From contig NZ_AP029019.1 in NCBI RefSeq assembly GCF_037101375.1, positions 868,001 to 932,000 of the forward strand: DNA of 64,000 bases, read 5' to 3'. Each line of letters begins with the position of its first letter. Positions within the stretch are counted from its first letter, which is position 1. The DNA comes from Acidovorax sp. DW039 (GTDB lineage: Bacteria; Pseudomonadota; Gammaproteobacteria; Burkholderiales; Burkholderiaceae_C). The notes under the pieces are model-generated. The model saw only the letters and a program-made list of their open reading frames with translations. It was not told the DNA's origin and ran no database searches. Positions 53,237-62,946 of this stretch are shown here, piece after piece. The translations under genes and the position numbers were made by a program.

Positions 53237-53902
53237 GTGAAAAACTGGTTCCGCAAGCAGCGCTATTTCCTGCTCATGCTGCTGTGTTTTGGTTTCTTTC
53301 GTACTGCCATTGCAGACTGGAACCCGATTCCCTCAGGCTCCATGCGTCCGACCCTGCTGGAAGGCGACGTGGTCTTTGTGAACCGGCTGGCTTACGACTT
53401 CAAGCTCCCGCTCACTGACATCGTGCTGCTGCCGCTGGGAGAACCCCAGCGCGGTGACGTCGTGACGTTCAGTTCTCCCCAGGATGGCACCCGTCTCATC
53501 AAGCGCATCGCTGCCGTGCCGGGAGACCGGGTGGAGATGCGCAACGAAGTGCTCTACATCAACGGCCAAGCAGCTGACTACCAGGCCCCCGAGGACGTGC
53601 GCGAAGCACTGGGCATGGGGGCAGAGGTAGACGCCACCCGCTGGACTGAGCGCCTGCAGGGCCACGAGCGCCGGGTGCAGTGGCTGCACGGCGTGCCTGC
53701 ACGAAGCACCTTCGGCCCGCTGGATGTTCCCCCCGGGCAGTACCTGATGCTGGGCGACAACCGGGACAACAGCGTGGATTCGCGCTACATCGGCCTGGTG
53801 CCACGCCATTTGCTGATCGGTCAGGCCCGCAGGGTGCTGGTGTCTGCGGACATTCTGGGCAACTGGGCGCCAAGGCTGGGGCGCACCGGGCAGGCGCTCT
53901 AA
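53237..53902 (+). CDS. lepB: Signal peptidase I
   Basis: Inner-membrane protease that removes Sec and Tat signal peptides; 221 aa. A single N-terminal membrane segment (YFLLMLLCFGFFRTAIA) is followed by the catalytic Ser in IPSGSMRPTLLEGD, the Lys in GTRLIKRIAAVPGD and the GDNRDNSVDSR box. It starts with GTG at 53237, preceded by a strong GTGAGGAG. Shorter than E. coli LepB. If another lepB exists in the genome this may be the accessory copy. Confidence 0.92.
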   Translation: MKNWFRKQRYFLLMLLCFGFFRTAIADWNPIPSGSMRPTLLEGDVVFVNRLAYDFKLPLTDIVLLPLGEPQRGDVVTFSSPQDGTRLIKRIAAVPGDRVEMRNEVLYINGQAADYQAPEDVREALGMGAEVDATRWTERLQGHERRVQWLHGVPARSTFGPLDVPPGQYLMLGDNRDNSVDSRYIGLVPRHLLIGQARRVLVSADILGNWAPRLGRTGQAL

Positions 53903-53950
53903 CGGGTTTTGGTGCTGCGAGTGGCACAGAGTCCAGCGCTAGCAGCTGCC

Positions 53951-54499
53951 TCAGCGTGGGGCCATGCTCTCCTGATCGGCCAGCAGGCGTCGCAGCCGCG
54001 ACTGCTCAAAGTCCAGGTAGCGGAGGCGGTCGCGGGTTTCGCGGCGTTGCTGATCGCTCAGGCCTTTGTCCTGCAGGCGCTTTTCCAGTCGGCGGATTTC
54101 GCTGTCGTTGCTGCTGATGGACTGTCGTGTGCGGTACACCTCTAGCCCCGCGTTCAACGCCATGGAGAACGCACCTTCGTTCATGCGCCCGCGGCAGGCG
54201 TCCTGCTTGCCGGTATTGCCCCGCGTGCCTTCACGCCAGCCGCTGTAGGGTGTGCAGAAGCGGGGAATGCCTGCCTCCCACCCCGCGCGGTAGCGGGCCG
54301 CATCAGGCCGCACGCCCACTTTGGCGCAGTCTTCGGTGTAGTCAGCAAGCTGGGTGCGCGGGGGCTCGCCGTTGGCACCGTCGTCCAGCCCCACCTGGTA
54401 CCAGTCGGCCACCTTGCATTGTTCGGGAGTCATGCTGGCGCAACCAGCAAGCGCGAGGGCTGCGCTTGCCAGCAGCCAGTGGGCTGAGAGTTTTTTCAT
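53951..54499 (-). CDS. DUF2799 family lipoprotein
   Basis: 182 aa. Lipoprotein signal MKKLSAHWLLASAALALAGC (lipobox LAGC), then the DUF2799 pattern CKVADWYQVGLDDGANG, YRAGWEAGIPRFC and a C-terminal coiled coil rich in Arg, Glu and Leu. Anchored in the outer or inner membrane; function unknown. Confidence 0.87.
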   Translation of the reverse strand: MKKLSAHWLLASAALALAGCASMTPEQCKVADWYQVGLDDGANGEPPRTQLADYTEDCAKVGVRPDAARYRAGWEAGIPRFCTPYSGWREGTRGNTGKQDACRGRMNEGAFSMALNAGLEVYRTRQSISSNDSEIRRLEKRLQDKGLSDQQRRETRDRLRYLDFEQSRLRRLLADQESMAPR

Positions 54500-54566
54500 G
54501 CGCCAAATCCTAGCGGCCCATTCGCATCGTGACCAGCTTTGTTTGGCACTGGAAGCGCTGGAGCAA

Positions 54567-56144
54567 TCAGGCGCTGTGCAAACGCAGGTTCTGTGCGCTG
54601 GCCGATGGGAGCTTGAAATTGGAGACTGTCTCAACAAGGCCGCGGGCTTGCGCGTTCAGTCCAGCCGCTGCCGCAGCCATTTGCTCCACCAAGGCGGCGT
54701 TTTGCTGGGTGGCCTGGTCCATTTGTGCGACCGCCACATTCACCTGGTCCACACCCTGGCTTTGCTCGGAGCTGGCAGCGCTGATCTCGCCCACCACATC
54801 GGTAACGCGCTGGATGGCCCCCACCACTTCGCTCATGGTCTGACCGGCGCGGTCTACCAGTGCGGTGCCTGCCTCCACCCGTTCTACGCTGGTGCCGATC
54901 AGCTGCTTGATCTCGCGGGCCGCCTCGGCCGAGCGTCCGGCCAGGTTGCGCACCTCGCTGGCCACCACGGCAAAGCCTCGGCCTTGTTCACCGGCGCGTG
55001 CGGCTTCCACCGCGGCGTTCAGCGCCAGGATGTTGGTCTGGAAGGCAATGGCATCGATCACGCCAATGATGTCCGAAATCTTTTTGCTGCTTTCGTTGAT
55101 GCCCCGCATGGTGTTGACGACCTCGGCCACCACCTGACCGCCCTGGGCTGCCACTGCCGATGCGCTTTGCGCCATCTGGTTGGCCTGACGGGAGTTGTCG
55201 GCGTTCATGCGCACGGTGGAGTTCAACTCCTCCATCGAAGCCGCCGTTTCCTGCAGCGCGCTGGCTTGCCGCTCGGTGCGGGCAGACAGATCGTCGTTGC
55301 CCTGCGCGATCTCGCCAGACGCAGCAGAAACGCTGGCTGCGCCCTGGTGCACCGCCCCGACCAGCGTGACCAGGGAGGCCTGCATGCTCTTGAAACCATG
55401 CAGCAGCTGCGCGGTTTCATTGGTGCCCCGGGCCTCAATGTGCTGGGTCAGGTCGCCTTGGGCAATGGCCTTGGAAAAGGCTACCGCCTTGCGTAAAGGC
55501 TGGGAGACGGAGCGGATGACCAGATAGCCGAAACCGATGGCCAGGCCGATGCTGATGACCAGCGAGGTGATCATGGCAAAGACCATGGAGTGGTAAAGCG
55601 AGTCTGAGCGTTCGTACTCGGCTTTGGCGATGTCCAGTTGCACTTGCACCAGCTTGCCCAACACATCTTGCAGCGGGTCCAGTGCGGGGTACATGCTTTT
55701 GGCGGCGTAGGTGGTCAGCGCGGGAATGTCTGCCGCTTTCAGAATGCGCTCCAGTTCTGCGACCGAGGCGTCTGCCGTGGCTTGTGTATTGCGAAAGCGG
55801 GCCACCAGTTGCACCTCTTCATCCACCAGCTCGGTGGCCAGGTAGGCCTTCCACTGGGCTTCAATCTCCTTGCGCGCCTCTGCAACAGATTGCAGACCTT
55901 GGCTTGGCGTCATGGCGCCGTCGCGCACCTTGTGGGCGGTGTCCACAATGTTGATGGCGTACGCATCCGAGACCAGCTTGATCTGCTTGAGGGGCACGAC
56001 CCGGTCCTGGTACACCGTGTTGAGGCCCTGATTGGCGCGCTGCATGCCGAGCAGCCCGGCAGTGCCGATCAGCGCGGTCAGGAGACACAACGCCGCCAGC
56101 AGCACGGCAAGGCGGGTGGAGATTCGGATGTTGTCGAGGTTCAT
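54567..56144 (-). CDS. Methyl-accepting chemotaxis protein (4HB sensor)
   Basis: 525 aa. Membrane segment at about residues 10-32, periplasmic four-helix-bundle sensor to about 188, second membrane segment ([22 protein letters not shown]), HAMP ([21 protein letters not shown]), then the signalling coiled coil with the [20 protein letters not shown] tip. The ATG at 56144 ([12 protein letters not shown]) is the family start. It follows cheW by 94 bases in the same direction, so the two probably act in one chemosensory array. Confidence 0.93.
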   Translation of the reverse strand: MNLDNIRISTRLAVLLAALCLLTALIGTAGLLGMQRANQGLNTVYQDRVVPLKQIKLVSDAYAINIVDTAHKVRDGAMTPSQGLQSVAEARKEIEAQWKAYLATELVDEEVQLVARFRNTQATADASVAELERILKAADIPALTTYAAKSMYPALDPLQDVLGKLVQVQLDIAKAEYERSDSLYHSMVFAMITSLVISIGLAIGFGYLVIRSVSQPLRKAVAFSKAIAQGDLTQHIEARGTNETAQLLHGFKSMQASLVTLVGAVHQGAASVSAASGEIAQGNDDLSARTERQASALQETAASMEELNSTVRMNADNSRQANQMAQSASAVAAQGGQVVAEVVNTMRGINESSKKISDIIGVIDAIAFQTNILALNAAVEAARAGEQGRGFAVVASEVRNLAGRSAEAAREIKQLIGTSVERVEAGTALVDRAGQTMSEVVGAIQRVTDVVGEISAASSEQSQGVDQVNVAVAQMDQATQQNAALVEQMAAAAAGLNAQARGLVETVSNFKLPSASAQNLRLHSA

Positions 56145-56238
56145 GGCTGTACCTTTTGTTCCGAGTGCCAACGCAGCAGTCCCGAAAACCCAAGCAAGTT
56201 GGGTGCCACCGGGGTTGCGTAGCCTCAGGGATGGGGGG

Positions 56239-56754
56239 TCAATGCACCGCTTCACTGCTTTCTGCAGTCAGCGAATCTTTCAGGAATTTCTCGATGTCCA
56301 GCAGGATCAGCATGCGATCGTCCACCGAACCGATGGCCAGCAGGTGTTCTGGGTCAAAGTTGGAATCGAGGGCCGGAACAGGACGCAGCTGCGATGGCTC
56401 CAGCGTCAGCACGTCTGACACGCCATCCACCACCAGGCCCACCACGCGCGAGCCAATGTTCAGCACGATGACGACGGTGAGGTGGTTGTACTGAACGCCG
56501 CTGAGGCCCAGTTTGATGCGCAGGTCAATGATGGGAACGATGACGCCACGCAGGTTGACCACGCCCTTGAGGTGCTCGGGTGCGTTGGCGATGGTGGTGG
56601 GCTTCTCGTAGGAGCGGATTTCCTGCACGCGCAGGATGTCCACACCGTATTCCTCGTTGGCAATCTTGAAGGCCAGGAACTCACGGATCTGCGTGAGGGC
56701 CCCGGCGCCGCCGGTGGAGGTATTGGTATGGGATGCGGCGGCTGCGTTGATCAT
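56239..56754 (-). CDS. cheW: Chemotaxis coupling protein CheW
   Basis: Adaptor linking chemoreceptors to CheA; 171 aa. Typical motifs: [22 protein letters not shown] (residues about 26-47), [16 protein letters not shown] and [13 protein letters not shown]. The N-terminal 20 residues are Ala/Thr/Gly-rich, as in other beta-proteobacterial CheW. It is away from a main che cluster, so it may be a second CheW serving the adjacent receptor. Confidence 0.92.
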   Translation of the reverse strand: MINAAAASHTNTSTGGAGALTQIREFLAFKIANEEYGVDILRVQEIRSYEKPTTIANAPEHLKGVVNLRGVIVPIIDLRIKLGLSGVQYNHLTVVIVLNIGSRVVGLVVDGVSDVLTLEPSQLRPVPALDSNFDPEHLLAIGSVDDRMLILLDIEKFLKDSLTAESSEAVH

Positions 56755-56790
56755 GACGGGCTCCGGTGAAATGATAAAAAGTGTTAGAAA

Positions 56791-56819
56791 TTTTATCTCC
56801 CATCTTTGTTAAATGTCAA
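56791..56819 (-). promoter_or_regulatory. Sigma-70 type promoter of cheW
   Basis: On the minus strand TTGACA, 17 bases, ATAAAA; predicted start near 56784, about 30 bases before the cheW ATG. Lies in an AT-rich divergent spacer with rlmI. Confidence 0.55.
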
Positions 56820-56904
56820 ATATGAAAAATATGATTTTCAATGTGTGGATTGAGAAGGGTTCTGGTGGCCTGTGGGTGAGGGGACTCCCGGCACAATTCA
56901 GGGC

Positions 56905-58164
56905 ATGAAAACCATTCGACTCAAGCAGGGCAAGGAGCGCTCGCTCCAGCGCCGTCATCCGTGGATCTTTGAATCGGCCATTGCCAAGGGCGGAGGTGAC
57001 AGCGGCGAGACCGTGCGGGTGGAGTCGCATGAAGGGCAGTTTTTGGCGTGGGCCGCGTTCAGCCCGCAATCGCGCATCCGCGCCCGGGTGTGGAGCTTTG
57101 ACGAAAAGCAGCGCATTGATGCTCCGTTTTTCATAGCTGCTTGCGCTCGCGCCATAAGCGCCAGAGCCCGTTTTGACATCAAGAGCGATGGTGTGCGACT
57201 GGTGCACGGCGAATCGGACGGGCTGCCCGGGCTGATCGTGGACCGCTATGGCGACACGCTGGTGGCCCAGTTCACCAGCGCAGGCACCGAACGCTGGAAG
57301 GCCGTGCTGGCCGATGCGCTGCTCAAGGAGACGGGGCTGAGCAAGCTGTATGAGCGGTCTGACGCCAGTGTCCGGTCTCTGGAAGGGCTGGAGCCCGCCA
57401 CCGGCTGGCTGCGTGGCGGCCCTGTGGTTAATCAGGCCGGGCAGCCGGAGCCACCGGTGGAGCTGACCATTTACGAACATGACTGGCGGCTGACCCTCAA
57501 CATTGCCGAAGGGCACAAGACCGGCTTTTACCTGGACCAGCGCGACAGCCGCAAACGGTTTGCGGATTACGTGCAGCGGCTGAACCTGCGCAAGGTGCTC
57601 AACTGCTTTTGCTACACCGGTGGCTTCAGCGTGGCTGCCCTGTGGGGCATGCAGGCCGCGCAGCGGGCGGCGGACAAAGGGGCAGGGGAGCAAGGCGGCG
57701 GGATGGTCACGTCCATCGATTCGTCCGGCCCCGCGCTGGACAGAGCCCGAGCCCATGTTCAGCTCAATGGCTTTGACATGGAGCAGGCGCGGTTTCTGGA
57801 CGCGGACGTGAATGCTTCGCTGCGCCAGTTCCTGAAAGACGGCGTGCGCTTTGACGCCATCGTGCTCGATCCGCCCAAGTTTGCGCCCACTGCGGCGCAT
57901 GCTGAACGGGCGGCCCGGGCCTATAAAGACATCAACCGTCTGGCGCTGCAACTGCTGGAGCCGGGCGGCGTGCTGTTCACCTTCTCGTGTTCAGGGGGCA
58001 TCAGCGCAGACCTGTTCCACAAGATCGTGGCCTCTGCCGGGGCTGATGCGGGTGTGGACGGCTACATCAGTGAACGCTTGCAGGGTGCACCTGACCACCC
58101 CATGACACTGGAGTTTCCTGAAGGGGAATACCTCAAGGGGCTGGTGGTGATGCGCAAGGCCTGA
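56905..58164 (+). CDS. rlmI: 23S rRNA m5C1962 methyltransferase RlmI-like
   Basis: SAM-dependent rRNA methyltransferase, 419 aa (E. coli RlmI 396). N-terminal PUA-type domain (RHPWIFESAIAKGGGDSGE), then the Rossmann fold with LNCFCYTGGFSVAALWG and the catalytic motif IVLDPPKFAP, FTFSCSGGI. The ATG at 56905 gives the family start MKTIRLKQGKERSL. A dispersed-repeat copy inserted near residues 75-90 encodes FIAACARAISARAR in a helix of the linker region, and there is a Gly-rich insertion near 255. Confidence 0.92.
   Translation: MKTIRLKQGKERSLQRRHPWIFESAIAKGGGDSGETVRVESHEGQFLAWAAFSPQSRIRARVWSFDEKQRIDAPFFIAACARAISARARFDIKSDGVRLVHGESDGLPGLIVDRYGDTLVAQFTSAGTERWKAVLADALLKETGLSKLYERSDASVRSLEGLEPATGWLRGGPVVNQAGQPEPPVELTIYEHDWRLTLNIAEGHKTGFYLDQRDSRKRFADYVQRLNLRKVLNCFCYTGGFSVAALWGMQAAQRAADKGAGEQGGGMVTSIDSSGPALDRARAHVQLNGFDMEQARFLDADVNASLRQFLKDGVRFDAIVLDPPKFAPTAAHAERAARAYKDINRLALQLLEPGGVLFTFSCSGGISADLFHKIVASAGADAGVDGYISERLQGAPDHPMTLEFPEGEYLKGLVVMRKA
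57127..57172 (-). repeat. Short dispersed repeat, copy 8 (inside rlmI)
   Basis: CATAGCTGCTTGCGCTCGCG followed by CCATAAGCGCCAGAGCC, minus orientation, read in frame as protein. Confidence 0.55.
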
Positions 58165-58296
58165 ACAAGGTCTGAGAGGAGCTGAAAAGGCGGGCGCACT
58201 TTTTTTGCGTCAGTGTTGCGTGGCGAGGGGCTTGACACGATCGCTACACTGGAAAAAACCGGTTTCCACCCTGATCTTCAGGCTCGGTCACGCAAC

Positions 58297-58319
58297 GGGC
58301 GGGATATGTATCTCCGCCC
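58297..58319 (+). promoter_or_regulatory. Hairpin in the leader of the COG0523 gene
   Basis: GGGCGG and CCGCCC enclose a further GATA / TATC pairing, 24 bases before the start codon. It could be a metalloregulator palindrome or a translational control element. Confidence 0.4.
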
Positions 58320-58343
58320 TATTTCCATCTGAAAGAGATTTCC

Positions 58344-59435
58344 ATGGCACTCATTCCTGTCACCATCCTCACCGGCTTCCTGGGCTCGGGCAAGACGACC
58401 TTGCTCAAACGGGTTCTGAACGAAGCCCACGGCCAGAAGATCGCTGTGATCGAGAACGAATTCGGCGAAGAGAACATCGACAACGACATCCTCGTGACCG
58501 AGTCGAAAGAGCAGATCGTGCAGATGAGCAACGGCTGCATCTGCTGCACCATTCGCGAAGACCTGCGCGAAACCCTCCAGTTGCTGGCTGCCAAGAAACG
58601 CAAGGGCCTGCTGGACTTTGACCGCATCGTGATCGAGACCACCGGCCTGGCAGACCCCGGCCCGGTGGCGCAGACCTTCTTCATGGACGAGGAGATTGCG
58701 GAAACCTATCTCATCGACTCCATCATCACCCTGGTGGATGCCAAGCATGCCCCCCAGCAGCTCAATGACCGCCAGGAGGCCCGTCGGCAGGTGGGCTTTG
58801 CCGATCAGATCTTTCTGTCCAAGACGGATCTGGTCAGTGTCGCCGAGGTGGATGCATTGATTCACCGCCTCAAGCACATGAACCCCCGCGCGCCCATCAA
58901 GGCTGTGCATTTTGGCGAAGTGCCGCTGAAGGAGGTGCTGGACCTGCGGGGGTTCAACCTGAACGCCAAGCTGGATATCGACCCGGACTTCCTGAAGGAC
59001 GAAGACCACAGCCATTGCGACCACGATCATGGCCACTGTGAGCACGACCATGGTCACGAACATCATGATCACGCGCATGGCGAAGAGTGCAACCACCCCT
59101 CACACCAGCACGGCCATGGGCATCACCACCATCACGACGATGATGTGAAGAGCTTTGTCTACCGCAGCGACCGTCCTTTTGATCCAGCCAAGCTGGAAGA
59201 CTTCCTGGGTGCCATCGTCAACATTTATGGCCCCCGCATGCTGCGCTACAAAGGGGTCTTGAACATGAAAGGGACTGAGCGTAAGGTGATCTTCCAGGGC
59301 GTGCACCAGCTCATGGGCAGCGATCTGGGGCCGCAGTGGGCTGAGGGCGAGGCTCGCGTGAGCAAGATGGTGTTCATCGGCATTGACCTGCCGCAGGACA
59401 TCTTCCGCCAGGGGCTTGACCAGAGTCTGGTCTGA
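58344..59435 (+). CDS. COG0523 (CobW/P47K) metal-binding GTPase
   Basis: G3E-family GTPase and putative metallochaperone, 363 aa. Walker A TGFLGSGKTTL, the metal-binding CICC in SNGCICCTIREDL (near residue 66), Walker B IETTGLADP and the base-specificity motif SKTD. Between domains, residues about 215-266, is a His/Asp-rich stretch with more than 20 His, expected to bind zinc or a similar metal. Many relatives deliver or store zinc under limitation. The gene stands alone ahead of dksA. Confidence 0.92.
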   Translation: MALIPVTILTGFLGSGKTTLLKRVLNEAHGQKIAVIENEFGEENIDNDILVTESKEQIVQMSNGCICCTIREDLRETLQLLAAKKRKGLLDFDRIVIETTGLADPGPVAQTFFMDEEIAETYLIDSIITLVDAKHAPQQLNDRQEARRQVGFADQIFLSKTDLVSVAEVDALIHRLKHMNPRAPIKAVHFGEVPLKEVLDLRGFNLNAKLDIDPDFLKDEDHSHCDHDHGHCEHDHGHEHHDHAHGEECNHPSHQHGHGHHHHHDDDVKSFVYRSDRPFDPAKLEDFLGAIVNIYGPRMLRYKGVLNMKGTERKVIFQGVHQLMGSDLGPQWAEGEARVSKMVFIGIDLPQDIFRQGLDQSLV

Positions 59436-59529
59436 GGGGTGCGGTGGATGCAGCGCATCCTTAACCCTTTGTGAACTACATGGGGTGTGTTGTATCCGCA
59501 ACGTTTCTGTTTGCGGCGGCCCAGGTCGA

Positions 59530-59535
59530 TACAAT
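59530..59535 (+). promoter_or_regulatory. -10 element upstream of dksA
   Basis: TACAAT, 90 bases before the dksA GTG; the -35 region is weak. Confidence 0.35.
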
Positions 59536-59624
59536 CGCGCCCCGGTAAAACCCCGGAAGGCTTGCCATCCGCCCCCGGCCGCAGCTGCAGCCAGGGCCTG
59601 CCCGTACAGCGAGGAGACCAGGAA

Positions 59625-60389
59625 GTGAAAGCCGAAACCAGCAAATCCAAGGCGGTGTCCAAGGCGCCAGCAACGGCGGCAAAAGCCCCTGCTGCGTCTG
59701 CTCCAGCCAAAGCCTCCAAGGCTGCTGCAGCTTCCGCCCCCCCGGCTGCCGCGCCCGCTTCACCTGCGGTGGCGGATTCGCAGGTTCCGCAGCGTGCCAC
59801 CCGGCCTTCTTCGCGTTTGGCCCAATTGACCGTACCATCCATGGCGCAGACAGTGGCTTCCACTGCAGCCAAAGCCAGTTACCAAAACACCATGTCCACG
59901 ACCGCGCAAGTGCTCCCCTCTTTCACCGCTGCCAAAAAAGACCCCAAGCTCGCCAACAACTGGAAGACCAAGTCTGCCGAGGAGTTGACCGACGCTGAAG
60001 TGTTGGCCATGCCTGACAGCGAGTACATGAACGACAAGCAAATGGCGTTTTTCCGTCTGAAGCTGGTGCAGCTCAAGCAGGACATTCACAACAGTGCTGG
60101 CGAGACCACGGAACATTTGCGTGAGGACACCGTGGTGGTGCCCGATCCGGCAGACCGTGCCACCATCGAGGAAGAGCATGCTCTGGAGCTGCGCACGCGT
60201 GACCGCGAACGCAAGCTGCTCAAGAAGATCGAGCAGTCCATTGCGCGCATTGACGCTGGTGACTACGGCTATTGCGACGAGACGGGCGAGCCCATCGGCG
60301 TGGGACGCCTGATTGCACGCCCGACAGCGACCCTGTCGCTGGAAGCGCAGCAGCGCCGCGAGCTCAAGCAGAAGATGTTCGGGGACTGA
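59625..60389 (+). CDS. dksA: RNA polymerase-binding transcription factor DksA, with Ala/Pro-rich extension
   Basis: 254 aa; binds the RNA polymerase secondary channel and, with ppGpp, mediates the stringent response. The conserved part covers residues about 105-254, with the coiled coil carrying the tip Asp region (VVVPDPADRATIEEEHALELRTRDRE). In the zinc-finger region only one Cys remains (GYCDETGEPIG, then LSLEAQ), so it should fold without zinc. The N-terminal 100 residues are low-complexity Ala, Pro, Lys and Ser. A GTG start at 59625 follows GAGGAGA. Confidence 0.93.
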   Translation: MKAETSKSKAVSKAPATAAKAPAASAPAKASKAAAASAPPAAAPASPAVADSQVPQRATRPSSRLAQLTVPSMAQTVASTAAKASYQNTMSTTAQVLPSFTAAKKDPKLANNWKTKSAEELTDAEVLAMPDSEYMNDKQMAFFRLKLVQLKQDIHNSAGETTEHLREDTVVVPDPADRATIEEEHALELRTRDRERKLLKKIEQSIARIDAGDYGYCDETGEPIGVGRLIARPTATLSLEAQQRRELKQKMFGD

Positions 60390-60437
60390 TCCCCGGATGA
60401 TGCTGTTTGCCCCTCCCGTCACAGTGATTGCATTCCC

Positions 60438-62222
60438 ATGAGCAAGGAAGAGACCCCGCCAGCTGAAGGACTCCTGTCCAAGATGGTGCGGTTTGTGCGC
60501 AACCCCACTGTCCAGTGGACTGAGCTGGACTCTTTGCAAGACGACAAGGAGAGCCAATACAGCAAGCAGATGCTCAAGGAGATGATTGAGCGCAAGCGGC
60601 GCAACGACTTTGTGCGCCGCCGGGAGTTTGATCAACTGCGCAAACTGCGCAAGCGCGAGGCCCTGCATGGCCAGCGCACCGAAGACCCCACCAATCGTCC
60701 GTCGTTCTTCCAGAGCAGCATGGCATCGCCCGACGAGCGCGCTGTGACGCTCAAGAAGATTGATGAAATCGAAGCGCAGATGTCGCAGCAGTGGTGGAAG
60801 AGCAAGCAGTCCGACAGCGGCCCCACCATGCCCAGCGATCTGGCTTCGGTTCCCGCCTCGGTGCCAGCGTCTGCGGCAGCGCATGGGCCCGATACGGAGG
60901 CCGCTGCGGATGCGCGTGCATTTGCGCCCACGGCGCCCGTCAGCTTGGCAGCCCCGCTGTCACCCGCCAGCCCCGTCGCCCCCTTGTTTGCCGATGACAG
61001 CATGAAGGTGGGTGGTTTTGGCGCGACGGATGCCAGGCTGCATGCTGACACCGTTCCTGCCGAGCCGGCATTCAGCCAGACGGTACCCGGCATCGTGCCT
61101 TCCCCTGCCCCTGCGGCGGCCCCGGTGGCTGCCTTGGAGAAATTTGTGCACGAACCCGACTTGGAAGAGGCGGCCATTCGCTTTGCCAATGGCGACTACG
61201 AAGGCGCTGAGTCCGGCTTGCTGGAGGTGCTCCAGCAGCACCGCCAGGATGATCCCGAGCAGCAATTCGACCTCTGGATGACCCTGTTTGACCTGTACCG
61301 GGCCACGGGTCAGCACGATCGCTTTGATGCGTTGGCCATTGATTTTGCTGCGCAGTACAGCCGTTCGGCTCCGTTGTGGTTCTCGCTGCCAGAGCAGTTG
61401 GGTCTGGCAGCGGCAGCCTCTGAAGTGGCTGAAGGTCCCGCGCGGCGCGACTTCAGCTGGAGCGCGCCCCAGCGTCTGGCGGTGTCCTCCGTGGCGGCGT
61501 TGCAGGCTTCGGTGGAACGCGCTGCCTCGCCCTGGACACTGTCCTGGACGCGCATCAGCAGCATTGACGATGCTGCGGTGCCTTTGCTGGCCGACCTGTT
61601 TACCAAGTGGGCCGACAAGAAGGGCCAGTTTGTTTTCTCGGGCGTAGATCGTCTGAACACGCTGATGGAGGTCATGACGCAGTCGGGTGACCGTGCGTCG
61701 GGTCCTGAATGGTGGCGCCTTCGCATGTCGGCCTTGCGTCTGATGGGGCGCCTGGACGAATTCGAGCTGGTGGCGTTGGACTATTGCGTGACTTACGAGG
61801 TTTCACCGCCTTCCTGGATCGCACCTCAGTGCGGCTATTCGGGGGACGATCCCGCAGCTTCGGCAGAGCAGGCAAAGCCCAACGAGCGTGACATGCTCGC
61901 CTCGGATTTTGGGGATCTTTCCTTGCCCATGCCTCTAGATGCAGGGCCTGTGGTCGCTCTCAGCGGTGTCATCGAGGGGGATGCCACACCGATGCTTGAG
62001 CCGTTTCAAGCCATGATGCGCCAAGGTGTCCCGCTGCCTGTGTCCTGCGACAAGCTCATGCGGATTGATTTTGCGGCGGCAGGCTCTGTGCTGAACTGGG
62101 CTGCCGAGCAGCAGGCGCAGGGGCATGTGGTGCATTTCCAGAACCTGCATCGCCTGATTGCCGTGTTCTTCAATGTGATTGGCGTCAACGAGCACGCCTG
62201 GGTCATTCCGCGCAAGAACTGA
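60438..62222 (+). CDS. Large uncharacterised protein with C-terminal STAS-like domain
   Basis: 594 aa. A basic, charged N-terminus (residues about 1-120, rich in Lys, Arg and Glu) is followed by an Ala/Pro/Ser-rich linker (about 125-235), then a helical part that could hold TPR-like repeats ([20 protein letters not shown]) and, near 315-400 and at the C-terminus, MlaB/STAS-like segments ([38 protein letters not shown]). No membrane helix. It sits 48 bases after dksA and just before hslV, an order I associate with Burkholderiales. Function unknown. Confidence 0.85.
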   Translation: MSKEETPPAEGLLSKMVRFVRNPTVQWTELDSLQDDKESQYSKQMLKEMIERKRRNDFVRRREFDQLRKLRKREALHGQRTEDPTNRPSFFQSSMASPDERAVTLKKIDEIEAQMSQQWWKSKQSDSGPTMPSDLASVPASVPASAAAHGPDTEAAADARAFAPTAPVSLAAPLSPASPVAPLFADDSMKVGGFGATDARLHADTVPAEPAFSQTVPGIVPSPAPAAAPVAALEKFVHEPDLEEAAIRFANGDYEGAESGLLEVLQQHRQDDPEQQFDLWMTLFDLYRATGQHDRFDALAIDFAAQYSRSAPLWFSLPEQLGLAAAASEVAEGPARRDFSWSAPQRLAVSSVAALQASVERAASPWTLSWTRISSIDDAAVPLLADLFTKWADKKGQFVFSGVDRLNTLMEVMTQSGDRASGPEWWRLRMSALRLMGRLDEFELVALDYCVTYEVSPPSWIAPQCGYSGDDPAASAEQAKPNERDMLASDFGDLSLPMPLDAGPVVALSGVIEGDATPMLEPFQAMMRQGVPLPVSCDKLMRIDFAAAGSVLNWAAEQQAQGHVVHFQNLHRLIAVFFNVIGVNEHAWVIPRKN

Positions 62223-62284
62223 TCGAGGGCTTGCACCACAAGCAGTGCTTGCAATCTGCGGAAGAGTCCCCACCTTCCGCAGCT

Positions 62285-62848
62285 ATGGACTCATCACAAG
62301 ATACCCCGGTGTTTCACGGCACCACCATTTTGAGTGTGCGTCGCCAGACGCCACAAGGCGTTCAGGTTGCCATTGGCGGTGACGGGCAGGTAACGCTGGG
62401 CAATATCGTGGTCAAGGGCACGGCACGCAAGGTGCGCAAGCTCTACCATGGCAAGGTGCTGGCGGGTTTTGCGGGTGCCACGGCCGATGCCTTCACCCTG
62501 TTCGAGCGCTTTGAGGCCAAGCTGGAAAAGCACCAGGGCCACCTGACCCGTGCCGCCATCGAGCTGACCAAAGACTGGCGCACCGACCGCGTACTGCGCC
62601 GCCTGGAAGCCATGCTGGCCGTGGCCGATGCCAGCGCATCGCTCATCATCACGGGCAACGGCGATGTGCTGGAGCCTGAGCAGGGTATCGTGGCCATTGG
62701 CTCGGGCGGTGCGTACGCACACTCGGCGGCCAAGGCGCTGCTGGTCAACACAGACCTGTCCGCGCAGGAGATTGTGAAGAAGTCGCTCGAAATCGCGGGC
62801 GAACTCTGCATTTACACCAACATGAACCACACCATCGAAACGCTGTAA
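62285..62848 (+). CDS. hslV: ATP-dependent protease subunit HslV
   Basis: Threonine peptidase of the HslUV proteasome-like complex, 187 aa. After a short propeptide ending in HG the mature N-terminal Thr follows (TTILSVRR), with the conserved [24 protein letters not shown] and [15 protein letters not shown]. The ATG at 62285 is chosen to give the short propeptide usual in beta-proteobacteria. The gene hslU follows after 98 bases that contain a dispersed repeat. Confidence 0.95.
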   Translation: MDSSQDTPVFHGTTILSVRRQTPQGVQVAIGGDGQVTLGNIVVKGTARKVRKLYHGKVLAGFAGATADAFTLFERFEAKLEKHQGHLTRAAIELTKDWRTDRVLRRLEAMLAVADASASLIITGNGDVLEPEQGIVAIGSGGAYAHSAAKALLVNTDLSAQEIVKKSLEIAGELCIYTNMNHTIETL

Positions 62849-62871
62849 GGCGGTGTGTTGGTTTTGCTCAT

Positions 62872-62928
62872 ATTTTGATAGCTGCCTGCGCTTTTTTATC
62901 AAGCGTTGGCGGCTGATTTGGCTTTGAA
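62872..62928 (-). repeat. Short dispersed repeat, copy 9 (between hslV and hslU)
   Basis: TTTTGATAGCTGCCTGCGC followed by a T-run and ATCAAGCGTTGGCGGCTGAT; minus orientation. It lies inside the hslVU operon spacer. Confidence 0.6.
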
Positions 62929-62946
62929 TTTGAAGGCAGGCAACGC

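Noticed and set aside
53933..53952. Further copy of the short dispersed repeat (AGCGCTAGCAGCTGC)
   Set aside because: A 15-base resemblance without the AT-rich tail or the flanking blocks; too short to claim.
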